Assembly: GCF_029784135.1 (NCBI RefSeq)
Contig: NC_073746.1
Location: forward strand, 106,554,161 to 106,618,160
Reading direction: 5' to 3'
Origin: Toxorhynchites rutilus septentrionalis
Taxonomy: Eukaryota > Arthropoda > Insecta > Diptera > Culicidae
DNA: 64,000 nt
The translations under genes and the position numbers were made by a program. Shown one piece after another: positions 1 to 9,368 of this stretch. How positions within the stretch are numbered: the first letter of the stretch is position 1; each line of letters starts with the position of its first letter. The notes beneath the pieces are model-generated. The model made no database searches, was not told where the DNA came from, and saw only the letters and a list, made by a program, of their open reading frames with translations.

Positions 1-230
1 GATTATTGAGAGGCCATTGTATCCGCCAAAAGTCTGTTTGGTGCGCATTATGGTCTGGTGGAGTCATCGGGCCGTATTTCTTTGAAAATGGAACGGCGAG
101 ACGGTAACTGTGAATGGTGAGCGCTATGGCCGCATGTTAACCGATTTTTTTTGCCACAAATTGAAGGATACGGATGACATGTGGTTTCAGCAGGACGGCG
201 CCACGTGCCACACAATACGACCGAACATGG
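1..230 (+). pseudogene. Mariner-type transposase, 5' part (split by BEL insertion)
   Basis: Remnant of a Tc1/mariner-superfamily transposase of the type common in arthropod genomes. One frame reads VWCALWSGGVIGPYFFEN (about 40-95). A second frame reads VNGERYGRMLTDFF and then WFQQDGATCHT (about 110-220), so there is a frameshift near 95-105. The D in WFQQDGA is the second catalytic aspartate of the family. The reading frame runs into the BEL element at 235 and resumes after it at 7788, so the retrotransposon entered between the second and third catalytic aspartates. The N-terminal DNA-binding region would lie left of the window. Already frameshifted, so it is non-functional. Confidence 0.8.
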
Positions 231-234
231 TCAT

Positions 235-538
235 TGTTTACGCGTTCCATATTTTATGGACGGACTGCTGCTATAAATTCTTGCTCATCTAGCTCTAGCA
301 TCTAGCTTTAGCATCTAGCTCAATTCGTTTACCACAATACGCGCATCAACCGATCTGTTACTGCTCTTCCGGTTCATTGCCACTTAAATCTCGATCACAG
401 CAGCCTATAAATAGCTTGAGCAGATAGCAGCAGGTCTCTTATTTCCCAATAAAGTGTCGACAAGTAACACCGGTCATTCGTTCGCATTCTAAATAAATTT
501 GTCGGCGTCAAGAACAATTTTCCGTATTATCGTGAACA
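235..538 (+). repeat. BEL/Pao 5' LTR
   Basis: A 304-bp repeat starting TGTTTACG and ending GTGAACA, matched at 7484-7787. It contains a tandem degenerate motif (CATCTAGCT-type units near 276-320), a TATA-like TATAAATAG near 410 and an AATAAA near 449, consistent with promoter and polyadenylation signals. A possible tRNA primer site, TGGTCCTTCGAACCGG, begins at 546, seven bases inside the element. That assignment is tentative because the exact tRNA was not identified. Confidence 0.93.
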
Positions 539-1158
539 TTAAAAGTGGTCCTTCGAACCGGATACTTCGAACTCTGGCGGAAAATTGTTCTTGCGCATTC
601 GCGATTCGGTGTCAAAGTGATAGGAAAATTAGTGATATTCTGACGGGAAATAATTCTCGTGCCCAAAAACGGGCAAAAGTGATTGAACTCTGTGAAACGT
701 TGTGCAAAGAAATTTTGTGACATTAACTGGACAACGGCCAATAGCCAATATTCTGAACAGAATAAAGAAGACAAAAGTGATCCAAAATCCGTGTGATAAA
801 AAAAATCTGTTAAGTGGCGCCAAGTCGCATTTCTCAAGTGGTATTGCTGATTGCTATTGTCCGATGGATGCTGTATTGTTCGAGAGATCCATTGTACCTG
901 GTGGCGTTATCTGGTTTGAGTAGCGTGGCTTGGGCATACCGAGTGGCGTAGCTTGGATTAGTCATCGAAGATTGTAAGTACAATTTGCATGCTGCATGTG
1001 AGCTGAGCTTCTAGAAAGGCCAAATCGAGCGTTATTCCTGAGTCGCAGATATTTTCGTATTTTTGCTTGATCGATTGAAAAAAAAAATATCGGAATTTTG
1101 ATAAGCACGTGTGGATCGCGAGGTTCGATTAACTATTCTGCGGCTACCGTCGAGCACA

Positions 1159-4100
1159 ATGGCTACGGAGCTTAAGAAGCTGGAAAAACGTGAACGTTTT
1201 CTGCGAGACTCGCTAAATAATTTGGAACATCTAGTGCAAACTTATCAAGAAGATAGAGATATTTATATGCTTGAAGGTTGGAGAGAACGTTTAGAAGGCA
1301 TTTTTTCAGAATTTATGGATGCCAGATTGCAATTGGAATGCTCTGATGAGTTTCAAGCCAGGTTGAAAGAAAGTTTTGACGCTTCCGCTTTAGATCAAAT
1401 GCAGCAAGTAGAAGGAGAAATTGATCCGATGTGCATTGAACATGTGAACCAGGATTCACGTGCAGAATTTGAGCTGATTTACTTGAGAATAAAGGGTTTT
1501 ATCACTAACAAATTGCGATCGCATGGTACTAACCCCTCACCTGCAGTGCAATCGATTCCTGCTCATACTTCCACAGCTAGAGTAAAACTGCCTGAAATCA
1601 AATTGCCTCTATTCGACGGATCGATCAAGGAGTGGCCATCGTTTCGTGATACATTTCTGTCCCTGATCGACTCAAACCCCATGCTTAGTCAGGTAGATAA
1701 ATTCTCCTATTTGGTAGCATCTCTTTGTAAAGATGCGAAGCGTGTGATTGATGTGATAGAGATAACAGCAGACAATTATTCGGTTGCATGGGATCTGCTC
1801 GATAGGCGATATGAGAATAAATACCTTCTCGTTAAGTCATACGTCGAAGCACTCTTTGCTATTGATGGTATGAAAAGGGAATGTGCGGAATCCCTTAATC
1901 GGTTAATCGACGATTTTGAGCGTAATTTGAAAATGCTGCAAAAGGCGGGGGAAAATCCTGAAAACTGGAGCACGATGCTAGTGTTCATGATGAGTTCGCG
2001 CCTCGATCAAACAACCTTGCGTCTTTGGGAGACCCACCGTAAATCGACAAATGTTCCAACCTACACTGAACTTGTTGAATTCCTTCGCTCACACGGACTC
2101 GTCTTGCAGTCTTTAGCTGGATCTAGATCCCGATCGCAAGATTTTTCTCGCTCCTCCCCTTCACAGCGTATAAACTACCAAGCACCGAAGCTAACCACAA
2201 ATCATTCAGCCATTGTTCCTAAAAGTTCGTGTCCATTTTGTAAAAAACCTGCACATTCACCATATCAGTGTGAACACTTTCGAAAGCTAACTCCAATACA
2301 ACGATTCGATGAAGCGAAATCTAAAAAGCTTTGCATAAATTGTCTTGGATCGTCGTCGCATATCGCTAATAATTGCTCCGGTGGAACATGTCGTGTATGC
2401 CACCAAAAACACCATACGATGCTGCATCGTCCGTCCGCCCCGATGAATACTAATAAATCCATCCAATCTGAACCATCGTCGTCGTCCTCGTCATCATCCG
2501 CGGGTTCGCAGCATGAGTCGTCATCTGTTCCGAATAACCAATTGCAAAGCGTACAATCTACCCAACAGGGTCAGCCGATTGCTAATCCAAAGCCAACGGT
2601 CACTGCCCCTTCGACTAGCCACTTTTCGTCGCCTACCAATCAAATATGTCGCTTAGTTCCTGCCACTGTTTTGCTTTCTACTGCACTTGTTAAAGTTTAT
2701 GATTCAACAACAAATTTCGTTTGGGCTCGAGCGCTCTTGGATTCCGGTTCTGAGCTGAATTTTGTTTCGGAACGTCTGGTGCAAACGCTGCAACTAAAAC
2801 GTACCAGAGAATTCATACCTATTAGCGGAGTAGGGCTGTCATCTACTACTTCAAAATACTCTACCATTATTCGCGTTCAATCCCAACGTGCTGATTTTGA
2901 GAACAACTGGAAATTTCACGTGCTGTCCAAGATTACAATGCAGTTGCCTAATAAACTAGTTGATATCAACGACTTTACATTGCCTTCCGATGCTACGTTA
3001 GCCGATCCTTCGTTCAACAAACCGGGACATATCGACCTAATACTTGGCGTGCAAGTTTTCTATGAGCTTTTGCGTGATGGTCAGATTAAAATCGGTGCCG
3101 ATGGACCCATTTTGCAAAACACCGCTTTGGGATGGGTGGTATCAGGAAAAGTGAAGGATGAGAAACAACGAACTGCTGTCGCCAATGTAGCTAATGTAGT
3201 ACTAGAAGCCTCAATCGAAAATCTACTTACGCGATTCTGGGAAACTGAGTCGTGTCATATCAAGAGCACTCAATCATTGGAAGAAAAGGAGTGTGAGGAT
3301 CATTTCGCTAAAACGGTTAAACGGGACTCATCCGGTCGTTTCGTTGTCGCACTTCCCAAGAAAGATGCATTGGTTTCGCAGCTTGGGAATTCCAGAGATA
3401 TTGCTGATCGTCGATTCTGCTCATTAGAACGTCGTTTAAATTCGAACCCTCAGCTGAAGGAAGCATATTCTGCTTTCATTCACGAGTACGTTAACCTGGG
3501 CCATATGAAACTGGTCGATGATGATGCGTCTACTAACTCGCTTGTTCCAACCTATTACCTTCCACATCATTGTGTTGTGAGGCCCGACAGTATCACCACC
3601 AAACTTCGTGTTGTCTTCGACGCATCATGCACCACGGATTCTGGAATATCCCTTAATGATGCGCTACTAGTGGGACCGGTTATTCAAGACGACCTTCTCT
3701 CAATCCTATTGAGATTTAGGATACCGCAATTTGCCATTACTGCCGACATCGAAAAGATGTACAGGCAAATATTAGTTCAAGAGTCTGATCAACCCCTACA
3801 AAGAATTAGATGGAGAGACACACCTTCGGAACCCATTAAAAGTTATCAGCTTACAACCGTAACATACGGCACATCTGCAGCTCCATATCTCGCAACAAAA
3901 TGCCTCCAGAAGCTTTCCGAAGATAACACCACAACCTATCCTCTCGCATCGGTCGCCGTTGGTCGCGATTTTTATATGGACGACTTGCTTACAGGAGCCG
4001 ATACTGTCGAAGAAGGACGACAACTCTGCAGGGAATTGCTCGATCTCACTAATTCTGCCGGGTTTTCGCTTCGCAAGTGGACATCAAACAATCCAGAAAA

Positions 4101-6609
4101 TCTCACTGACGTACCGGATCAACTGAAGGATGAGCGCACTTTGTTGAAAATCGATGCTTCTACTTCTCCTATAAAAACCCTTGGTCTTCAGTGGGATATT
4201 GTCGCTGACGAGTTCAGATTCGAAGCTCCAACGCATAGTGATCAGCTACCAATTACAAAACGAATTGTCTATTCGGACATCGCACGCTTATTTGACCCAC
4301 TTGGGCTAGTAGGTCCAGTGGTAGTGCAGGCCAAGTTGTTACTGCAAAGGTTGTGGTATGAGAATTATGACTGGGATATAGGGTTACCGGAAGCTCTGCA
4401 GCACCAATGGATGGAGTTTAGAGAGAGTCTTCAAAATTTGACCAACCTGTCTGTTCCTAGATGGGCGAAAGCTATATCCAGACCTATCAATCTAGAAATT
4501 CACGGTTTCTGTGATGCATCGGAGAGAGCGTACGGAGCATGCATTTACGTTCGCGCTATGTCATCTGATGGTGAAATAAAAACCAACCTTCTGATTGCGA
4601 AATCAAAGATCGCGCCAAAAGGAAAAAACAAGAAAAACGGAACAGTCTGTCTCCCTCGACTAGAACTTTGTGCCACCTTGTTATTAAGCCATCTCTTCGA
4701 AAAGGTTGAAACAAGTATAAAACTTCAAACCAAAAATTTTTTCTGGACAGATTCAGAAATTTGTCTACACTGGTTCGCATCGAACCCATCTCGATGGAAA
4801 ACGTTCGTTGCCAACAGATGTTCAGAAATCCAACAGATAACGGCAGGTGGAATTTGGTCTCATGTGCCTGGATCGGAAAACCCAGCAGATGTAATTTCTA
4901 GAGGGATGACCTCTGCTCAACTACAGCAGTTTTCCACGTGGTGGAATGGTCCCACCTGGCTTTCGCAAACGTCTCGGTTTTGGCCATCACTTGGACGTCA
5001 AACCGAGAAGAAATTCGGTTCCGACGAGTTGGAAGAACGAACTGTTGTCCTTACTGCTCATATAACTCCCTCGAATGAGCTGTTCTCAAAATATTCGTCG
5101 TTTATGAAACTGGTACGTGTTGTTGCTTGGTTACTTCGATACTGCCACAATGCCAGCAGTACTAAAGAAAATAAAAAACGGAGAATTGGGTGCTTGTCAA
5201 CTACGGAAATAAACACCGCGACTCAAGTAGTAGTGAAGCTAGCCCAAATGGAACGTTTCGCTAACGATATCGCAGAACTTCATCGGTGCAAACAAGTAAA
5301 ATCCAATTCGCGCCTGAAAGCGTTATTCCCGATATTGGTAGATGGCATACTGCGCGTCGGTGGCCGGCTACGACATGCTCCAGTAAGCTACAATCAACGC
5401 CATCCGATTATTCTACCGGATAAACATCCGCTGACAAACCTAATTATGATTCATTATCATCACAAATTGCTGCATGCTGGTCCACAGCTAATGATTGCTG
5501 TGGTGCGAGAAAGGTTTTGGCCTCTTCGAATCAGAAATATTGCTCGTAGGGTAGTCCATTCTTGCGTCAGCTGTTTCCGCTGTAAACCAAAGGTCTTGGA
5601 GCAACTAATGGGCGAATTACCTCAAGAACGTGTCACACCTACATTTCCGTTCCTGCGAACTGGTGTGGATTATTGTGGTCCCTTTTACTTTCGTCCTGCC
5701 AAACGAGCTGCAGCAGTCAAATGTTATGTTGCTGTGTTTGTATGTCTCGTGACAAAGGCACTGCATCTTGAATTTGTCACAGATCTCACTTCTGATGCCT
5801 TCATCGCCGCTCTTAAGCGATTTGTGTCGCGCAGAGGCATACCTGAGCTCATCGAATGCGATAATGGGCTAAATTTTCAAGGCGCACAAAGACAACTTGA
5901 AGAGCTTGCTCGTTTATTTCGCTCGCAGCATCATCAGAAATTGGTAGCTCGCCACTTTGAAGACGACAACATAACCTTCAAGTTTATACCGCCACGGTCC
6001 CCGAATTTTGGCGGACTCTGGGAGGCAGCAGTCAAATCGCTCAAGAAGCATCTGCGCTGCACATTGGGAAATGTCATCCTGTATCACGACGAATTTGTGA
6101 CTTTACTTACTCAAATTGAATCATGTCTCAATTCTCGCCCCCTGACACAGCTAAGCTCAGATCCAAATGACCTGGAAGTGCTCACTCCCGGGCACTTTCT
6201 GGTCCATCGTTCACTAAAGGCCATCCCGGAACCCAGTATGGAAGGGGTTTCATTCAACCGGCTAAACCGCTGGCAGCAGACCCAAGAATACGTTCGAAAA
6301 ATTTGGAAACAATGGCAATCCGAATATCTATCAGGGCTACAACCTCGCACACGTTGGACTGTTGAGCGTGACAACAGCAAGATCGGCACAATGATCCTTT
6401 TAAAGGAAGACAACCAACCCCCGCTGAAGTGGAAAGTAGGACGAATTACGGAGATCTTCAAGGGCAACGACAACCACATCCGCGTCGTGACCGTGAGGAC
6501 ATCCCAAGGAGAGTACCGCCGTTCAATCAGCAAGATCTGTGTCCTACCGGTTCAACAGTCTGATCATCCTGACAGCACTGAAGCTGCTGGTCTACAAGGA
6601 GGGAACTGA
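1159..6609 (+). CDS. BEL/Pao Gag-Pol polyprotein, intact
   Basis: An uninterrupted 1816-aa retrotransposon polyprotein. The first ATG is at 1159; the frame is open upstream to 1111 but without ATG. The N-terminal gag-like part is followed by cysteine-rich knuckles near residues 360-420 (CPFCKKPAH, CINCLG, CRVCHQKHH). A retroviral-type aspartic protease motif LLDSGSE has its D near residue 528. Reverse transcriptase carries the catalytic YMDD at about residue 939, and RNase H has GFCDASERAYGA near 1116. Integrase has an HHCC-type zinc region (from about 1435) and the triad D1504 (VDYCGP), D1568 (ECDNG) and E1622 (GGLWEA). The C-terminus resembles the DUF5641-type tail of BEL proteins. All catalytic residues are present, so this copy may be functional. 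Confidence 0.95.
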   Translation: MATELKKLEKRERFLRDSLNNLEHLVQTYQEDRDIYMLEGWRERLEGIFSEFMDARLQLECSDEFQARLKESFDASALDQMQQVEGEIDPMCIEHVNQDSRAEFELIYLRIKGFITNKLRSHGTNPSPAVQSIPAHTSTARVKLPEIKLPLFDGSIKEWPSFRDTFLSLIDSNPMLSQVDKFSYLVASLCKDAKRVIDVIEITADNYSVAWDLLDRRYENKYLLVKSYVEALFAIDGMKRECAESLNRLIDDFERNLKMLQKAGENPENWSTMLVFMMSSRLDQTTLRLWETHRKSTNVPTYTELVEFLRSHGLVLQSLAGSRSRSQDFSRSSPSQRINYQAPKLTTNHSAIVPKSSCPFCKKPAHSPYQCEHFRKLTPIQRFDEAKSKKLCINCLGSSSHIANNCSGGTCRVCHQKHHTMLHRPSAPMNTNKSIQSEPSSSSSSSSAGSQHESSSVPNNQLQSVQSTQQGQPIANPKPTVTAPSTSHFSSPTNQICRLVPATVLLSTALVKVYDSTTNFVWARALLDSGSELNFVSERLVQTLQLKRTREFIPISGVGLSSTTSKYSTIIRVQSQRADFENNWKFHVLSKITMQLPNKLVDINDFTLPSDATLADPSFNKPGHIDLILGVQVFYELLRDGQIKIGADGPILQNTALGWVVSGKVKDEKQRTAVANVANVVLEASIENLLTRFWETESCHIKSTQSLEEKECEDHFAKTVKRDSSGRFVVALPKKDALVSQLGNSRDIADRRFCSLERRLNSNPQLKEAYSAFIHEYVNLGHMKLVDDDASTNSLVPTYYLPHHCVVRPDSITTKLRVVFDASCTTDSGISLNDALLVGPVIQDDLLSILLRFRIPQFAITADIEKMYRQILVQESDQPLQRIRWRDTPSEPIKSYQLTTVTYGTSAAPYLATKCLQKLSEDNTTTYPLASVAVGRDFYMDDLLTGADTVEEGRQLCRELLDLTNSAGFSLRKWTSNNPENLTDVPDQLKDERTLLKIDASTSPIKTLGLQWDIVADEFRFEAPTHSDQLPITKRIVYSDIARLFDPLGLVGPVVVQAKLLLQRLWYENYDWDIGLPEALQHQWMEFRESLQNLTNLSVPRWAKAISRPINLEIHGFCDASERAYGACIYVRAMSSDGEIKTNLLIAKSKIAPKGKNKKNGTVCLPRLELCATLLLSHLFEKVETSIKLQTKNFFWTDSEICLHWFASNPSRWKTFVANRCSEIQQITAGGIWSHVPGSENPADVISRGMTSAQLQQFSTWWNGPTWLSQTSRFWPSLGRQTEKKFGSDELEERTVVLTAHITPSNELFSKYSSFMKLVRVVAWLLRYCHNASSTKENKKRRIGCLSTTEINTATQVVVKLAQMERFANDIAELHRCKQVKSNSRLKALFPILVDGILRVGGRLRHAPVSYNQRHPIILPDKHPLTNLIMIHYHHKLLHAGPQLMIAVVRERFWPLRIRNIARRVVHSCVSCFRCKPKVLEQLMGELPQERVTPTFPFLRTGVDYCGPFYFRPAKRAAAVKCYVAVFVCLVTKALHLEFVTDLTSDAFIAALKRFVSRRGIPELIECDNGLNFQGAQRQLEELARLFRSQHHQKLVARHFEDDNITFKFIPPRSPNFGGLWEAAVKSLKKHLRCTLGNVILYHDEFVTLLTQIESCLNSRPLTQLSSDPNDLEVLTPGHFLVHRSLKAIPEPSMEGVSFNRLNRWQQTQEYVRKIWKQWQSEYLSGLQPRTRWTVERDNSKIGTMILLKEDNQPPLKWKVGRITEIFKGNDNHIRVVTVRTSQGEYRRSISKICVLPVQQSDHPDSTEAAGLQGGN

Positions 6610-7483
6610 AACCCTTCCACCAATCGCAGTATCACACTGCGCATCAATGGGAGGTCATGAGACCTCCCATCCATGTAAGCCATATTTTTTCATTGAATTT
6701 CAAAAAATCTCATTTATGTTTCATCCTCCAACGCTACGCGGCAATGACGTCTGCTCCAACCCACAACCACGAGCAATCCATCAACAAGGGAGATGGCATC
6801 ATGCGACGAATCAATCCAGCCACAATTTGAAGGAAGTCGAATTCCATTGATCATCCTCTCACCCTACGTTTAGCGCATTATCAGCTCATGCACAAGTACG
6901 CTCAGTACTTGATGCCAACGATCATCGCCCGCTAAGGGCCCGTGGAGGCCGGTTGCCTCCGCTCCGGTTAAGTCTATTCATTTTTTCTCATTTATTGTTT
7001 GAAAAAGCCGTTTAATTTGTATTCCAGAGAAAAGGACCCCCGTGGAGGCCGGTTGCTTCCGCTCCAAGAAACCCATTTGACGAGGACGTAGAATGAGAAG
7101 AGATCGATACGAGGGAAGGATGAATCCACAGCACCACCCATTCAGGATTGAGCAGCTAGCTAGAAGAAGTACTAATCCGTTTGACCATGGCAGCCGAGAG
7201 ATCACATGGTCGGAGAAGACGAACTTACGCATCGCCCGAAGAAGCACGTGGTGTAGACGATCAAAGCCGAAGCAGAAGTAAACAACGTACCGAACCAAAC
7301 GAGCGGAGAGACAGACGCAAATGCAGATATCCAATAGTTTTTAAGAGAACGTTTATAGCTGATCCCATTGAAATAAGCTGAATTCATAAGCCTATGTTAA
7401 TGATCCATTCCAATAGTTACTAGTGATCAAGATTAGTAGGAGATTGTTTTGTTAAAAAGACACCTTTTTAACGGTGGCCGGCA
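6610..7483 (+). other. BEL 3' untranslated region with hairpin and repeat pair
   Basis: Noncoding sequence between the polyprotein stop and the 3' LTR. A perfect inverted repeat with 10-bp arms ATGGGAGGTC and a 4-base loop lies at 6647-6670. A 25-bp direct repeat beginning CGTGGAGGCCGGTTGC occurs at 6941-6965 and again at 7041-7065, with one mismatch and exactly 100 bp apart. The purine-rich stretch just before the LTR (about 7471-7483, ACGGTGGCCGGCA) is the likely polypurine-tract position. Short frames here have no recognisable product. Confidence 0.7.
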
Positions 7484-7787
7484 TGTTTACGCGTTCCATA
7501 TTTTATGGACGGACTGCTGCTATAAATTCTTGCTCATCTAGCTCTAGCATCTAGCTTTAGCATCTAGCTCAATTCGTTTACCACAATACGCGCATCAACC
7601 GATCTGTTACTGCTCTTCCGGTTCATTGCCACTTAAATCTCGATCACAGCAGCCTATAAATAGCTTGAGCAGATAGCAGCAGGTCTCTTATTTCCCAATA
7701 AAGTGTCGACAAGTAACACCGGTCATTCGTTCGCATTCTAAATAAATTTGTCGGCGTCAAGAACAATTTTCCGTATTATCGTGAACA
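7484..7787 (+). repeat. BEL/Pao 3' LTR
   Basis: A 304-bp copy of the repeat at 235-538 with no difference seen by eye. It is followed directly by the second GTCAT target duplication (7788-7792). Confidence 0.93.
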
Positions 7788-8084
7788 GTCATATTGCGAA
7801 CGAAATTTGAGGGACGCATAATTTCGCGTTTTGGTGATGCCAATTGGCCGTCCAGATCATGCGATTTGAACCCGATAGACTTTTTTTGTGGGGTTATGCG
7901 AAAGACCGTGTCTATGCCAACTCTCCGCAAACTCTTGAATATTTGAAAAACAACATTCGTGAAGTTATGACCGAAATACCGTCCCATATTTGCCGAAAAG
8001 TCATCAAAAATTACCTGTTCCGGATCAAGGTGTGCGAGGAAGCCCTAGGTGGACATTTGAATGATGTTGTATTTCACAAATTAT
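7788..8084 (+). pseudogene. Mariner-type transposase, 3' part (split by BEL insertion)
   Basis: Continuation of the transposase interrupted at 234. The frame encodes KFEGRIISRFGDANWP, CDLNPIDFFLWGYAKDRVY (about 7866-7918; this holds the third catalytic aspartate region) and a C-terminal GGHLNDVVFHK ending near 8083. If the 7.55-kb insert and one copy of GTCAT are removed, the two halves join in frame. It has no stop at the usual place because the following sequence belongs to an unrelated LINE fragment. Confidence 0.82.
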
Positions 8085-8383
8085 TTAAGCTGTTTTGGAA
8101 ACTAGCGCATCCCAGTTCAGTTTCACTATTTTTCTTATTGAGTTCGCAAAGACGATGCCGAGTATTTTAACCGTCTCACGTGTCTGAAGCCATGGTACTA
8201 TACAACGATTCTCATCATATGCTCCAACATTAATTGAAATCGTCTTATGGCGATTCAGTTTCGCACCAGCAACTCTTTCAAATTGATCGAACAGTTCATT
8301 GATATTTTGGATTTTTTGTGTCGACGTTGTCACCACACTGATATCATCTGCGAGACGTTATCCGAGACGTAGATCGTTCGGTC
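8085..8383 (-). pseudogene. Non-LTR retrotransposon reverse transcriptase fragment
   Basis: On the minus strand the frame reads LADDISVVTTS near 8336-8362, matching the catalytic ADD box of LINE reverse transcriptases. It is followed by FERVAGAKLNRHKT and VKILGIVF with LNWD, typical of the RT thumb region of I/LOA-like LINEs. Only about 95 residues survive, and an in-frame stop lies just upstream of the ADD box. Both ends are chimeric: mariner on the left, Helitron-like sequence on the right. Confidence 0.7.
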
Positions 8384-9368
8384 AAGAATTAATCAAGCAA
8401 ACGAAACCAAATTTAGCATGTGGAGTTTTTAAGATGCAATAAATATTTCTATGGTGGTTAGACACTCCTCCCGCTCTCTAAGGGTGGGCTGTCATACAAA
8501 TGAAACACAAATTTCTTCATAACTCGTAAACCAATCAAGCAAATGGAGCCAAATTTGGCATGTGAAGGTTTTAAGGGGCACGAAACGTTTCTATGGGGAA
8601 TACAATCCTCCCCCCTTGTCTAAGAGGGGCTGCCATACAAACGAAACACAAACTTCTGCATAACTCGAAAACTAATCATGCACAATTTTGGATGTGAGGG
8701 TTTTTGTGCATGAGAAATGTTTCTTTAATGGTATGACACCCCTCTCTCCTCTGGAATGGAGAGAGGGTCCCATAAAAATATTACACAAATTTCAACCAAA
8801 AATAATCCAACCAAACATGACAATTTTCGGAAAACTTTGAAGGAAAAAGGGAAAATTCGGAAAATTAAATTCCCATATGTTCTACAATTGCATAGTGACA
8901 AGTGCTGTTAGTCCATTTGAGCGAAATTGATCTTTGTTCGATACTGGAAATGGATTTTAATGGGGTGAAACGCACTCCTATATCTTCTTCTATCTATACC
9001 TAAAAAAAGGATCGCCGGATGTGTTGATAAGATCAGAACTCGAGGAAGGAATTGTCTGATTCAGGGCTGTCTTTATTCTAATATATTTTCTGTATAAAAT
9101 ATTTATTCCATGTAACGGAGAAACATGTTTTTTGCAAGTGGTTGAAAAATCTTGAACGAGAATTGTATCTGAAAATAATCTGATATTATAATGATGAGTT
9201 TTGTTAGAAGTAAAAAGTAAATTCAACGGAGACGAATAGAAGATCAATCAATGAACGGTTCTGTGGTTGGACCCATGAACTTGCTCATAGTAAGAAAACG
9301 TGAATGTTTGAAGGTATTGATAACAAAAAACAAATTTTTGGCGGGACGAAGTTTGCCGGGTCAGCTAG
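8384..9368 (+). mobile_element. Helitron-like non-autonomous element, 5'-truncated
   Basis: Repetitive sequence with internal units of the type CCATACAAATGAAACACAAA and ACTAATCAAGCAAATGG, shared with the copy at 40167-41530. The 3' end GCCGGGTCAGCTAG followed by T matches the CTAG-T terminus expected of Helitrons, after a short GC-rich segment that could pair. The 5' end is missing; the junction with the LINE fragment is near 8384. It has an intact TTAA at about 8576-8579 (TTTTAAGGGGCACG), which is the empty site of the MITE inserted in the second copy. The Helitron assignment rests on termini and family resemblance; no Rep/helicase is encoded. Confidence 0.55.

Larger units (their letters stand above)
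235..7787 (+). mobile_element. Full-length BEL/Pao LTR retrotransposon
   Basis: A complete 7553-bp element: two 304-bp LTRs, a leader, one long gag-pol frame and a short 3' untranslated region. A 5-bp target duplication GTCAT flanks it (230-234 and 7788-7792). The polyprotein order is gag, zinc knuckles, aspartic protease, reverse transcriptase, RNase H, integrase, which is the BEL/Pao order. By eye the two LTRs are identical over their length, which together with the unbroken frame indicates a very recent insertion and a candidate autonomous copy. No envelope-like frame is present after the polyprotein. Confidence 0.95.

Noticed and set aside
508..837. 109-aa minus-strand frame in the BEL leader
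   Set aside because: Lies across the LTR and leader opposite the element's coding strand, with no domain.
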